From assembly GCF_965363235.1 (NCBI RefSeq), contig NC_134844.1, positions 21,744,646-21,808,645 of the forward strand: DNA of 64,000 nucleotides, given 5' to 3'. The notes beneath the pieces are model-generated. The model was given only the letters and a program-made list of their open reading frames with translations, had not been told where the DNA came from and made no database searches. How positions within the stretch are numbered: the stretch's first letter is position 1; the number at the start of each line of letters is the position of its first letter. The position numbers were made by a program, and so were the translations under genes. This DNA comes from Mytilus galloprovincialis (Eukaryota > Mollusca > Bivalvia > Mytilida > Mytilidae). Shown piece by piece: positions 49,305 to 60,957 of the stretch.

Positions 49305-50094
49305 TTTTGCTGTGGTTAGTATGTAAATTACTACATTATTTGATCGTTTTCAACAATAAATGGGCTTTTGTTGTCACTTTGACTTCCATGTTTGTTTCCT
49401 GATGTAAAGTCTAGAGGTATTCCGGTCTCATTCCGAATGAAAACAGTTAATAACCGAAATTAGTTTGTTTAATGAATCGACTAGTCACGTACTAAATAAG
49501 AAAGTACGTCACTAAATGTTATCAGAGACATATAATACAATTATATGTCTCTGATGTTATCTTACCCAGCTATAAAAAAAAAAAAAAAAAAAAAACAGAT
49601 ACTGAAGGAACATACTCGTGATAAACTTTTTAAAAAATTGTCACAAAAACAGACGAAAAAGTTAAAATCCTAATTAAAAAAAAAAGTTATATTAATTATT
49701 ATCAAACTCTAATGATAAAATAAACAACACTGACCAGAGGAATGAAAGTAATTAAATATATCTATAGAAAATTCGTAAATCTCATCAAGGATGATCTCAT
49801 ATAATAATCAAGTGTAATAATAGTCACAACCTTACTCACCCAAAAAAAAAAGAAACAAGTAAAAATGTGAACTACATTTAGAATAAGTGATCATTGGTTT
49901 TTAATCAGAAACTGGACGATATACAAAACATTGAAAAATACCAAGACATGAAATGTAAAATATGTAACATCTTAGTTGATGAATTCCACCTTTTCTTTAA
50001 CTGTAAAATTTATTTAAATAATAGAAAATACACCTTTAGAGATGTATTGAAAAATATGTAAATTGCTATACACTGCGGAGGAAATGAGACCAAT
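49305..50094. other. TAF8 upstream region and intergenic DNA
   Basis: The TAF8 promoter must lie just above 49304; I see no clear TATA or initiator. An uninterrupted run of 22 A lies at 49574-49595. Apart from the palindrome at 49516-49561, I see nothing else recognisable. Confidence 0.45.
49516..49561. mobile_element. 30-bp palindromic insertion with 8-bp target duplication (copy 1)
   Basis: ATGTTATC at 49516-49523 is repeated exactly at 49554-49561. The 30 bp between them (49524-49553) form a palindrome with arms AGAGACATATAA / TTATATGTCTCT and an extra G at the right. Counting the last C of the left duplication, the ends are CAGAGACATAT / ATATGTCTCTG. An 8-bp duplication is the hAT signature. 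See the second copy at 51425-51469. Confidence 0.75.
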
Positions 50095-50250
50095 AATTTC
50101 TGGGCTTTTTATAGCTGACTAGGCGGTATGGGCTTTGCTCATTGTTGGAGGCCGTACGTTGACCTAAAGTTGCTAATTTCTGTGTCATTTTGGTCTCTTG
50201 TAGAGAGTTGTCTCATTTGCAATCATACCGCATCTTTTTTTTTTTTTATA
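50095..50250 (-). repeat. ATGTGGTATGATTGCC-family copy, minus strand
   Basis: Reads GGCGGTATGGGCTTTGCTCA, GGCCGTACGTTGACCT and AGAGTTGTCTCATTTGCAAT, the reverse complement of the family at 16939-17155. It ends in a T run. Confidence 0.8.
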
Positions 50251-50767
50251 TTTAACATGTATATTATTATTGCTGAGTTTTTCTTATGTTTGTTTTGTAT
50301 CTGTATTGCTATTACCAAAATTGTTTTTGTTTGTTTGGGAATAAAGAATTTAAAGTCGGCATATATGTACACCATAACAGAGAAAAATTTTCATACTATC
50401 ATATAAAAATCACACTGCTCAGCCTCCATTCAGGTACTAATAAATAAGATTTTTTTAAAAGTATGTGAATGTAATAAAATTAAAAAAAAGAAAGATTTCT
50501 GGACCTCCAAGGTCACTTCATGATGGTACTCGTCACGGCTGCAAACACCTTCATATGCATTACATGGGTGAGAACCAGGCAGCAATGACTGCAATATCTT
50601 AAACACTAACAAACTAAAAAGCATAAACATATAAATTGGCTTTTTATAGCAGCTCAATATCCGTATAAAATAATGTATAAAAAACAGAGCAGAAAGCCGG
50701 AAATAAAAAGGAAGAAAATTTAGCTATACGAGGTAGAGCTGGATACTAGAGTAATGGACTTCTAATA

Positions 50768-51115
50768 ATTATAAGAAGATGTGGTATGAGTGCCAATGAG
50801 ACAACTCTCCATTCAAGTCATAATTTGTTAAAATTAAACACTTAAAGGTCAAAGAATGGCCTTCAACACAGAGACTTTGCTCATACCGAACAGCAAGCTA
50901 TAAAGGACACCAAAATGACTATTGCAAAACAATTCAAACACCGAGAAAACCAAAAGTCTAATCTGTATAAATAACGAGAAACGAGAAACACTTATGAACT
51001 ATATCAACAAACGACCACCACTACAGGTTCCTGACTTATGAAAGGTGCAAACAAATACAACGGGTTTAAACGTTTTAACTGGTGCCAACCTTCACCCTAA
51101 TTAACCTGAAATAGT
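50768..51115 (+). repeat. ATGTGGTATGATTGCC-family copy, longer form
   Basis: Starts AGAAGATGTGGTATGAGTGC and keeps the 3' part absent from the nested copy: AACAAACGACCACCACTACA, GGTTCCTGACTTATG and GGGTTTAAACGTTTTAACTG. A related 3' fragment lies at about 25350-25400. Confidence 0.8.
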
Positions 51116-51349
51116 AGCAGAACATTACATTCAGATTCAATGTTTTATAAAAGTCTCACCACTTAATTGTAAAACATATAATCTCTTGTCTGGTATGTAA
51201 AATGTTGATATTAATTAATATGATAATATGATAGTTATAGGTTTCCCCTAGATAATACTTGAGCATATGACCTAGAGCTATAAGAACATAATTGAAAACA
51301 TATAATGAATCTGTTTTTAATGTGGTTAATTAGTGTTTGTTAACATTTT

Positions 51350-51855
51350 TATGCAGTTAAGCTGCATTATGCGAGCGCCCTCGATTTGTGTTCTACCCAA
51401 TAAATGCTGAAATACTTGCCATTGTTATTATCAGAGACATATAATACAATATATGTCTCTGTTATTATCTAGCTCGCTACTATGTTATATATAACTAATT
51501 GAACACTTTTTTAATACTTTTTATTCTGGATTACAAAAAATATGACCAGAAAAACCTTAAATGATCGTCGATTTATCCAAAAGTTTTGAAGTTACACATA
51601 GGAAGTAGTGCTTATTAAGAATCCTTGTGTAGTTCATTATGACTTGTGCTTTTAGATAAGATGTCAAAGAACAATTGTATGAAATATTTAATCGCCGAAA
51701 ATCTCTTAAGGCAAGTAGTTTAGATTTCCCAAATGGCAAAAGTCGTAGGGATATTGTTTGTCATCAATACGTAGTACAATTACGTCAATAGTCTATTATA
51801 TAATAAGTTCAACTGTTCATGCTGTTGGCGGCAATTTCAAATTAGAAAAAGAAAT
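51350..51855 (+). repeat. CAGTTAAGCTGC dispersed repeat, copy with palindromic insertion
   Basis: Same family as 23895-24185. It carries a 29-bp palindrome at 51433-51461 and an extra segment of about 200 bp (from about 51615) before the final GTTGGCGGCAATTTCAAATT. Confidence 0.8.
51425..51469. mobile_element. 29-bp palindromic insertion with 8-bp target duplication (copy 2)
   Basis: TTATTATC at 51425-51432 is repeated exactly at 51462-51469. The 29 bp between them match the insertion at 49524-49553 apart from one missing T at the centre. The related repeat at 23895-24185 has a single TTATTATC at the matching place, so this is an insertion and not a local palindrome. Confidence 0.85.
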
Positions 51856-51859
51856 TTTC

Positions 51860-52499
51860 GTAGCTTTTCAATTTGGAGGCAGGTGTGCAAATTAGCGGTG
51901 GTCCGAGGTCCGCGACCTTCCACTTTTGCAAGCGGAATTTCGACTAGGATAGTTGGTTTCTAGCTAAGCCCGACGTAGTCACCTTCCACTTGAAAGAAAA
52001 TAAGAAATTACTTTGCAAACCTTCCATGCAAGTCACCAAAGTCTCCAATTAAACGAGCTAAAAACTTATTTTTATCATTATTATTCATGACAGCGATGTT
52101 CATTTTGTTCAACCGCTAGCTTTATACAGAAAATCGCCGACAAATATTGTATAAATTCGAGTAAAATCGTATCTGATTGACAAAAACAACATTGTAAACA
52201 CATAACAATGGCTAAACTGGACCCCTGCTGTTGTTTCAATCTTATCTACACAGAAAAAATAAATCTATGCATGGTAAATGAATATAAACACGAGAATTGT
52301 AAACCAAAAGATATATGTAAAAAAAAAAAGCCGAAAAATATTTTATACAGAAACTCAAAATTACTTTTTGACAAATTTTAATTTAAAAATCCAATACAAC
52401 GTGACAGCTGGCAACAGTATATCTAACAATATACATGATCATGGTCACAGTCTAAATTTTCTTTATCAGTGATAAATGATGATAATACATGTGAGATGC
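51860..52499. other. Intergenic, nothing recognised
   Basis: No exon and no clear repeat end on either strand. A short A-rich run lies near 52320. Confidence 0.35.
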
Positions 52500-52733
52500 T
52501 TTTAAAGTGTAAACATATTACTGCAATTTCGAAGGGTTATTAGTTTTTTTCTCAATTTTGAAGGGTCAATTAAAGTAGCTGAAAGTTTCTTTATTTTCAC
52601 AAATAATGCAACTATATTATATATACCTAAATGTAAGTAAATCATATGATATATAGGTGACATTCTTTGGGCCACTCTACCCCTCCTGTTTGATAACTTG
52701 GAAACGGTCGAGCTCCCCACCCCTAAACCATAT

Positions 52734-52925
52734 GAGGGGCAGATCCAGGATTTTAGGTTAGGAGGGGCACAAACTTAAATTTTCGCCGAGCAGAGCGAGC
52801 CTAAAATAAATTTGAGGTAAAATTATCGGAATATTCTTTATTAAGCTGAGAACAACCCATGCTTTGCAAATTTAAGGGGGGTGCCAGCCCGCAACACCCC
52901 CCCCCCCCCCCCGAATCCGCCCCTG
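52734..52925. mobile_element. 192-bp element, GGGGC-GATCC ends, 5-bp target site
   Basis: The left end GAGGGGCAGATCC pairs with the right end (reverse complement CAGGGGCGGATTC). CATAT is duplicated at 52729-52733 and 52926-52930. A run of 16 C (52897-52912) lies inside the right end. The ends resemble the CAGGGG termini of the 47177-48389 element, which also has a 5-bp site. Confidence 0.75.
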
Positions 52926-53718
52926 CATATATTCAAGTATAGGACAATATAATAAATAAAATGAAATATAGGGGAAGTCCCTGGAGTTACCCCACCCCCT
53001 CCTGTTTGAGAACTTGGAAACGGTCGAGATCCACACTCCTTAACCATATATATTCATGTTTGTGACCATATGAAAAATCAAATGAAATATAGGAAGAGTC
53101 GCTGGGGGTCACCCCACCCTTCCTGTTTTAGAATTTAAAAATGGTCCAGATCCCCACCCCTAAACCATATATATTCATGTATGGGACAATATAACAAATA
53201 AGATGAAATATAGGGGGAGTCCCTTGGGTCACCCCACCCCCTCCTGTTTGAGAATTTGAAATTTGAAACCCGTTGAGATCGCCACCCTTTAACCATATAT
53301 TCATGTACAGGACAATATAACAATTCAAATAAAAGATAGGGGGAGTCCCTGAGGTCACTGTACACCCTTCTGTTTGAGAACTTGGAAATGGTCAAGATCC
53401 TTACCCCTAAACCATATATACTCATGTATGGGACAATATAACAAATCAAATAAAATATAGGGGGAGTCCCTGTGGTCACCCCAACCCTCCTGTTTGAGAA
53501 CTTGGAAACGGTTGAGATCCCCACACCAAAACAATATATATTCATGTATGGGACAATATAACTAATTAAATGAAACGTCCCTGGGGTCACCCTACCCCTC
53601 CTGTTAGAGAACTTGGAAACTAATGAGATCCCCACCCCTAAACCATATATATTCATGTATGGGACAATATAACAAATAAAATGAAATGTAGGGGAAGTCC
53701 CTAGGGTCACCCTACCCC

Positions 53719-53847
53719 CAGTGGCGGATCCAGAAATTTTCATAAGTGGGGGCCCGCTCCAGTCACGTTTCAGTGATTCCCTATATAAGCAACCATTTTT
53801 TTCCCAAAAAAGGGGGTGGGCGGCCCCCTGCCCCCCTAAATCCTCTG
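53719..53847. mobile_element. 129-bp element with 8-bp target duplication CCTACCCC
   Basis: Starts CAGTGGCGGATCCAG and ends CTAAATCCTCTG. CCTACCCC flanks both sides (53711-53718 and 53848-53855), a hAT-type duplication. It contains GCTCCAGTCACGTTTCAGTG and belongs to the family seen at 12935 and 15030. Confidence 0.8.
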
Positions 53848-53990
53848 CCTACCCCTACCTTTTTGAGAACTTGAAAACCGTTGAGATTCCCACCCCTAAA
53901 TTATATATATTCATATGTATGGGACAAAATAACAAATCATTTACATTTACTATGGGCAGGTCAGTCAGACCTCACCTTTGATCCCTGTTG

Positions 53991-54262
53991 TAGTGAACAT
54001 TTGTCTGATTCGTGTCTCATAACTTTTGTACTATAGAACACAAACTCAGTTTTCTTTCCAGGGAAACCAGTCCATTCATTAGTATGGCGTTCATTATCAC
54101 TGAACTAGTATATATTTGTTTAGGGGCCAGTTGAAGGACGCCTCCGGCTGCGGGAATTTCTCGCTACATTGAAGACCTGTTGGTGACCTTCTGCTGTTGT
54201 TTTTTTCTATGGTCGGGTTGTTGTCTCTTTGACACATTCCCCATTTCCATTCTCAATTTTAT
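53991..54262 (+). repeat. GGGGCCAG-GAAGGACGCCTCCGG dispersed repeat
   Basis: Contains TATCACTGAACTAGTATATA, GAAGGACGCCTCCGGCTGCG, GAAGACCTGTTGGTGAC and TTGACACATTCCCCATTTCC, a highly conserved dispersed repeat I recall from mussel DNA. Limits approximate. Confidence 0.7.
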
Positions 54263-54839
54263 ACTATTACATGTTCATACTAAGTCAACTTGAACTTCTA
54301 GCAGTCAAATAAAAACCAAGGTTAACTACCAAGTAGAACAACTGCAATCATTAGGAACTTGTACCACTGCAGACTCACCATAAAAAAATATACATTGATA
54401 TATGCATTGCTTTTGAAACCTTGATAACATATAAATTATTTGCCTTAATAAATAAATCATTAGATAAACATGAATGTATACTATATATGAATGTTTAATG
54501 TTGACACAGTTTTCATAATTACGGTTGCCTTGGTTTTTGGTTAACTGCCTTCAGCGCTTACAGCGCTTTGATTTTTTTTTATTTGCGGAAGAAATTTCAA
54601 AGATTCTGTTTTAAAAATTCATGGGGTTGTAGGAACAGCGTGCGTTACGTTATTAAAACTAATATTTACGTCCTTGACATTTATTCACGATCCGTTTTAA
54701 TATATCATTTTTTATTTGCAATTTTTATCCGACTTTGTAAAAAATACTTTTTTGGTAAGAAAAATTCCTTTCTGAACCAACTTCTGTCAAGCCAATCAAT
54801 ATCAATTTCATTAAAAAGAATGTTCGAACTTAGAATGTG
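54263..54839. other. Intergenic with a short repeat fragment
   Basis: The segment at about 54527-54575 (GGTTAACTGCCTTCAGCGC, GCGCTTTGATT) is related to about 25597-25645 in DDX51 intron 7 (GATTAACTGCCTATAGCACC). Nothing else recognised. Confidence 0.45.
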
Positions 54840-55665
54840 ACCAAAACTACTGTGGTCGAACTGGTTGGTGGCCGAAACGACATGTGAACGAACTAGAAGT
54901 GTGGCCGAAACGAATCCATGAAAATCGCCCCACTGGAAAATCGCCCCATACCTATTCGCCCCACTTTTTCACAAACTCGCCCCACTTTTTAAAAAATCGC
55001 CCACTCTTGTTTACCAACTCGCCCCACTGATGAAAAGGGTAAAATCCCATTGCAAATAGGTTGGATAACATACCCCACTCATGAAAAGGGTTAAAATTCC
55101 GCTGAAATAAGGTCTGTCAACTCGTCCGTCTCATAACAAATAGCCTAAACCACGTTGAATTTATTAGTGCCAACTCGCCCCACTTATGAAAAAAGATGCA
55201 ATCCCGTTGTATATATATGTTCCTGCCCAACTTCAATATCTATGAAGTGCTATAAAATCAAATTGCTGTTAACTGAAATCCCTCAAATGTTATAAAAATA
55301 ACTAAGCTTACAAGTATAAAGCTATTCTCCAATAATGATACGAAAAGGAATTTGCAATTTTATTTTAAGAATGTTAAACATCATTTAATTTAAAAAATAA
55401 TGGTTTAATAAATTTCGTTTTTTTTTTATTATCCAACTCCTGTGTAGATTAGTTTTAATTAAGTGGGGTTACTTGGTAGACCTGAAAATTATACATTGAA
55501 GTAGATTTTACCTTTTTTTCAATAAGTGGGGCGAGTTGACAGGGAAAAATTAACGGGATTTAACACTTTTTACGAATGCATGTCGTTTCGTAACCTGGTC
55601 GTTTCGTACCTGGTCGATTCGTAACTACGTTGATTTGTAACTGAGACGTTTCGTACCTTGTATAA
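54840..55665. mobile_element. Foldback element with CGCCCCACTT and CGAAACGAC motifs
   Basis: The left part has CGAAACGACATG and repeated TCGCCCCACTTTT units (about 54935-55030). The right part has the inverted forms AAGTGGGGCGAG (about 55526) and CATGTCGTTTCG (about 55579), followed by repeated CGTTTCGTA. About 0.8 kb, no coding capacity. Ends approximate. Confidence 0.6.
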
Positions 55666-57454
55666 TTATATATGGTTATACAGTGTTAGTTTAAATTAAT
55701 TAATTAGTTTAAATGAAAAAGTTATTATTTATAAATGATCAAATTGTTCATCTTATACTGGCATAAAGCCTGATTTTTCATCCGAAAAACCCTGGTATAA
55801 ACATGAAACAAAGTCTTAGTTGGCCGGAGCAGCAGCAGCAGTTGGTCCGTATACAAAAGCACACTTCCTCAACTATGTACTACATGACATCTGGTTTTGA
55901 GTGTATTTATCCCAGAATGAAAATGCGTCCTTGTATGTAGCGGGTCCTTACACGCTGATACCCGGCTCTATAGTAGAGATTCACGTTGATAGTAAACATG
56001 CATATTTAGAGTAAAAATATGGTATATTAGTGTATATATGGTACAAATAAGTGATATATATTAAAAAATCTGAGATTTATGATAATAAGGGGGAGGGACT
56101 ATGGGGGGCTCATAACAGGATCCTGTCCTCAAGCACCTATGTACAAAACAACATTTCAAAGTGTCACATGTAATATATATATATATCAAAAACTGTTCTT
56201 CAGTCTCTACTTCAGTGCAAAATTTGCAAAAACGCTGTTCTCTTGGAATTTGGGGTTTATTATATCTACCTCGTAATGAGCACTGCGGATACGTAGTTGT
56301 GTAATTTTACTTTTCATATTTTTGTAAGATTGGATTGAAGATAGTAGGGAACAAAATTTGGAACAAAAATATTACTGAAAAGCACCAGTTTACTGTCCAC
56401 AGCTCCAGATTTGATATTTTGTAGTTGTATGTCAGATTGCTGCCTAAAGTATCTATCAGACTATTTAAAAAAAAAAATGTGTGTTTTTTTTTTGTATCAA
56501 GTTTAATTCAGTACTTTAAATACTAGTGTAGAAAACCAGCATTTTGAGTTTTCATTAGATAATTCTTGATCTGCAGTAAATGCACTGTATAATATTTTAC
56601 CTCTATTTACTTTAAGTAATCTCATATACTTATTATACATTAAACATAATGAACCTGAAATCAACATTGGATTCCTGTTACATCAGAATGTCATTTGATT
56701 ATATTGAAGCAAATATGATAGAAAAATACATATTTTTTTTCAAATTTAGTTGAAGTTCCATAAATACATGTCGCGCTTTTGCCACAGACAGGACACAACA
56801 TATACAGAAAAAAAACTGAGAATTCGAAAACGTCCGGGATCGTCCGACATAAATTGTATATTACTCGGGAATGTGGGAAAGGTTTTAACACTTCTTTTGA
56901 TGGTGTTGCGGCGGTGACATTTTTTGCCAGAGGTTATATTGCTGAAAACACGCTTGCCATCGAAATTTAAACATTTAAGACAGCTGAATATGGAAAAGGT
57001 TACCTCTCAGGTTTGCAATTTAAATGAAACAATAAATATAAAGTTTCAATCTGGTGCACGGAGCACCTCTCACCACTGTAATTGCGGGTATATCCTATAA
57101 CCTTAGTTCTATTGACATTGCATAATGCAAACAATGTTTTACAAGCACATTAGAAATATCACACAATGATAACTGTTCATTGATTTGTCTCTCATTGATT
57201 GTTTAAAAGTAATTGATAGAAAAACTGATTTTTATTTGGAAATGTAACTTTGTTTGAACTGCAATGGTCAATGTGCCTCATGTAAGACACAGGGCACACC
57301 CTCCTAAATTGGAGGATGGAGGATAGATATGCAAATGTACTAATAATATAACTGATTCTTATTACCAAGGATCTTACTATACAAATCCTTGTTATAATAA
57401 CCTAATTTATTTGTTACATTTTCCCACTCTTTACATTATTAAGTTTTTATAGGG
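55666..57454. other. Intergenic, nothing recognised
   Basis: AT-rich sequence with short simple runs. I found no exon with a protein match and no clear element ends. Confidence 0.35.
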
Positions 57455-57600
57455 TGTATATAGCCATTCAAATGCAGTGATCGTCCAAAATAAAAGGGGG
57501 GAACCACCCAGACCCCCCCCCCCCCCCCCAATTTTTTTTTTTTTAGATCCCCCTGAATCCATCACTACCAAATCATCATCATCCATGTCTCCAATGGCTG
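57455..57600 (-). repeat. GTGGCGGATCC-type repeat with a 17-C run
   Basis: In reverse complement it reads GGATTCAGGGGGATC, a homopolymer tract, then GGACGATCACTGCATTTG, which I recall as a dispersed mussel repeat. A run of 17 C lies at 57513-57529, followed by a run of T. Confidence 0.6.
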
Positions 57601-57876
57601 TTTCAAATTACCCATACTATGAAATTAGGAGGGAATTTGGCAGTGGAGATATTACTATATAGTTCTTTTTTACTTGTCATGCTTGTCAATCTGCAAGTAA
57701 TTTTCTTTTCAAGATGCTTACTGAAATATTTGATATCAGATTGAGATTGCAATCAAACATTAATGAACAGTCTCATATAATGAGAGGAACATCTCTATTG
57801 ACTAATGACTTTTAGGTCACCATGTCAAAGGTCAAGGTTATTGTTTAAAAATAGAAAAAAAATCCAGAATAAAATG
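57601..57876. other. Intergenic, nothing recognised
   Basis: No exon or repeat end seen. Confidence 0.35.
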
Positions 57877-58264
57877 GGTACCACAATTTCCCCGAGAAAT
57901 ACAAGAACAACATAATATCCCCAAAACAAACTGATATATCCCAATAACAAGATTTTCATGGTGTTACAAGATTTTCATGGTGTTATACTGGGTTGAATTA
58001 GTGTAACAGCATACAATTATAAAGTTTAAGGCGTTCATAATTAATAAAAGTACGTGCAATCTTCAGAAAAACGATTTGTATATATGAGAAAACCGAGAAA
58101 TATCTTTAATTGATATTCTTTGATAATTATTAAAAGTAGTAAACAGTAACACCATAAAAAGTAGCATAACACCATATTGCATAACAAATCTTTTTATCGC
58201 GATATATCAGTTTGTTTTCGGGATATTATAAAAGTTCTTGTATTTCTCAGGAAATCGTGGTACC
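57877..58264. repeat. 388-bp foldback repeat
   Basis: GGTACCAC-ATTTCC and GAGAAATACAAGAAC, then AAACAAACTGATATATC, are inverted at the other end. The arms are about 130 bp around a centre near 58070. Each arm also holds GGTGTTA/TAACACC phrases. Confidence 0.75.
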
Positions 58265-58538
58265 GGAATAAAAGTTTCAATTTGAGGTCAAGGTTGTAGT
58301 TTTTCTTTCTTTATAAATAATGCAGTCCTCCCATGGGAGTATATTGTACTGTAGTTACCAAAAAATAAACTGACATTTGTGAAAAAAAGTGTTTTCCAGA
58401 TCTGTGCTAATTATTTACAAAAATCAAATACTTCATATGGGATAGCAATCTTAACTTACATGTAGGCCTAAACAATTAAATTGTCTGGTTCAGGTAACAT
58501 ATCCCAAAAATGTTGTTTGGGAAGTTGGGTATTTTTTT

Positions 58539-60074
58539 ATACGACCGCAAAAATTAAAAAAATTTTGGTCGTATATTGGTATCACGTTGGCGTCGTCGTC
58601 TGCGTTGTCGTCGACGTCCGAATACTTTTAGTTTTCGCACTCTAACTTTAGTAAAAGTGAATAGAAATCTATGAAATATTAACACAAGGTTTATGACCAC
58701 AAAAGGAAGGTTGGGATTGATTTTGGGAGTTTTGGTCCCAACATTTTAGGAATTAGGGGCCAAAAAGGGCCCAAATTAGCATTTTCTTGGTTTTCGCACT
58801 ATAACTTTAGTTTAAGTAAATAGAAATCTATGAAATTTTGACACAAGGTTTATGACCACTAAAGGAAGGTTGGGATTGATTTTGGGAGTTGAGGTCTGAA
58901 CAGTTTAGGAATTAGGGGCCAAAAAGGGGCCCAAGTAAGCATTATTCTTGGTTTTCGCACCACAACTTTAGTATAAGTAAATAGAAATCTATGAAATTTA
59001 AACACAAGGTCCATGACCACTAAAGGAAGGTTGGGTTTGATTTTGGGAGTTTTGGTCCCAACAGTTTAGAAATAAGGGGCCCAAAGGGTCCACAATTGAA
59101 CTTTGTTTGATTTCATCAAAAATTGAATAATTGGGGTTCTTTGATATGCCGAATCTAACTGTGTATGTAGATTCTTAATTTTTGGTCCCATTTTCAAATT
59201 GGTCTACATTAAGGTCCAAAGGGTCCAAAATAAAACTTAGTTTGATTTTAACAAAAATTGAATCCTTGGGCTTTTTTGATATGCTGAATCTAAAAATGTA
59301 CTTAGATTTTTTATTATTGGCCCAGTTTTCAAGTTGGTCCAAATCGGGGTCCAAAATTATTACATTAAGTATTGTGCAATAGCAAGAAATTTTCAATTGC
59401 ACAGTATTCAGCAATAGCAAGAAATCTTCAATTGCACAGTATTGCGCAATAGCAAGAAATATCTAATTGCACAATATTGTGCAATAGCAAGACATTTTCA
59501 ATTGATTGGAGTTATCTTTAATTTCTTTGTCCAGAATAGAAGTTGAATCAACTTAAATCATTGTTTTATACAATATACAATGTATATTCACTTTTACTAC
59601 CAACTGATAAATTAAAACAATCTTTACCATTCAGTGATAACAAGCACCTTTTGTTACATTTTAATATTTTATGATGTATTTAAATGAGTAGTTATTGTTG
59701 CAAACTCCATTAGAAAGTTGAATTGAGATCAGTTTTGGAAAAAGGGAAAGGGGGATGTGAAAAAAAGGGGGGGGGGGTTAAATTTTTCTCATTTCAGATT
59801 TCATAAATAAAAAGAAAATTTCTTCAAACATTTTTTTGAGAGGATTAATATTCAACAGCATAGTGAATTGCTCAAAGGCAAAAAAAATATTTTAAGTTCA
59901 TTAGACCACATTCATTCCGTGTCTAAAACCTATCCTGTGTTAACTATTTAATCACAATCCAAATTTAGAGCTGAATCCAGCTTGAATGTTGTGTCCATAC
60001 TTGCCCCAACCGTTCAGGGTTCAACTTCTGCGGTCGTATAAAGCTGCGCCTTGCGGAGCATCTTGTTTTAATTT
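58539..60074 (+). repeat. 1.5-kb ACGACCGCAAAAATT element with internal tandem repeats
   Basis: Starts TATACGACCGCAAAAATT and ends TGCGGTCGTATAAAGCTGCG...GGAGCATCTTG, so TATACGACCGCA-like ends are inverted. Inside, a ~160-bp unit starting GTTTTCGCAC repeats three times (about 58630, 58790, 58952). A ~43-bp unit (AATAGCAAGAAAT, CAATTGCACA) repeats four times (about 59380-59500). No coding capacity. Confidence 0.75.
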
Positions 60075-60912
60075 GTAAGAGTTCCCACGATGATAGTGCT
60101 CAGGATGACCTTCTGGAAATATTTATCACACACTGCTATAAAAAAAAAATAGGGTCACCATCAGCGTTTTTTGTTAGGTAGGGTAGGGTTACCTGAACCA
60201 AATATTTGTTTTCTAGGCCTTAGTATATCATATGTACAAATGTATGGTCATAGATATTGAGACAAAAATCTATAATGATTTATGACATCACAACATAAAA
60301 GATCATAAAAGGTCAAGGGCATACATGAAGGTACTAAAAATACACCAAAATTTGTTCAGAAAAGTGGTTTCCAAATACATTTGTTGTGCTTCAATTGAGA
60401 TTGCATTCTTGCCTACACACATTGTATAAAATATCTTGTAATTTCATTGTAATGTTACTAATATGGACTGTAATTCAATTGTGTGCTGAAAAGCAGTTAC
60501 AGATAAATACGCTTTGTTGTCACCTTTTTTTTTTAGAGAGAAATTAAGATTTTTAACATTTTTATATGAATTTTAAAAATTTACCATTGTTATACAGAAA
60601 ATTGGTTCCCAGTTACACTAAAAAATATTATTAATAAACTGTTGGAATTTAAAACTTAATTCAATATATGGTCACTCACATGTAACATGTACAGTATATA
60701 AAAATATAGGAAGTTTCATTTTCTTTTTTCAGCTGTTTCGATTAGGTCTGACATGTATGTCCATAGTTGATTAGTTTCAGTTAGGAATACACACTAAATG
60801 TTGATACATTTCAGCACAGTACTATATTCATCTGTGAGAACTATAGATCTTGTATGTATTTCCAAACTTCAATTTGGTTGAAAAATATTTCACAATTGCA
60901 TTATTTATTTCA
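60075..60912. promoter_or_regulatory. Upstream region of the last gene
   Basis: No exon or repeat was recognised. TATTTATTTCAG at 60901-60912 fits a 3' splice site, so the start codon exon may begin at 60913 with an upstream non-coding exon somewhere in this stretch. This is inference from the acceptor alone. Confidence 0.4.
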
Positions 60913-60957
60913 GTTTTAAGATTTAGACTCGAGTTATAAAGAGACAGCTGACATACA

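Larger units (their letters stand above)
52500..53990. repeat. Tandem array, ~120-bp unit, about nine diverged copies
   Basis: Anchor GTTTGAGAACTTGGAAA (or near match) occurs at about 52689, 53003, 53124, 53246, 53372, 53492, 53602 and 53866. Each is followed by GAGATCCCCACCCCTAAACC and TATATTCATGTATGGGACAA. Unit length is about 110-126 bp. Two small elements interrupt it (52734-52925 and 53719-53847). The long open frames on the minus strand arise from the repeat and are not genes. Confidence 0.9.

Noticed and set aside
53135-53743. 202-residue open frame on the minus strand
   Set aside because: It reads through the ~120-bp tandem array; the protein is itself a repeat of the unit with no domain and shifts phase with unit length.
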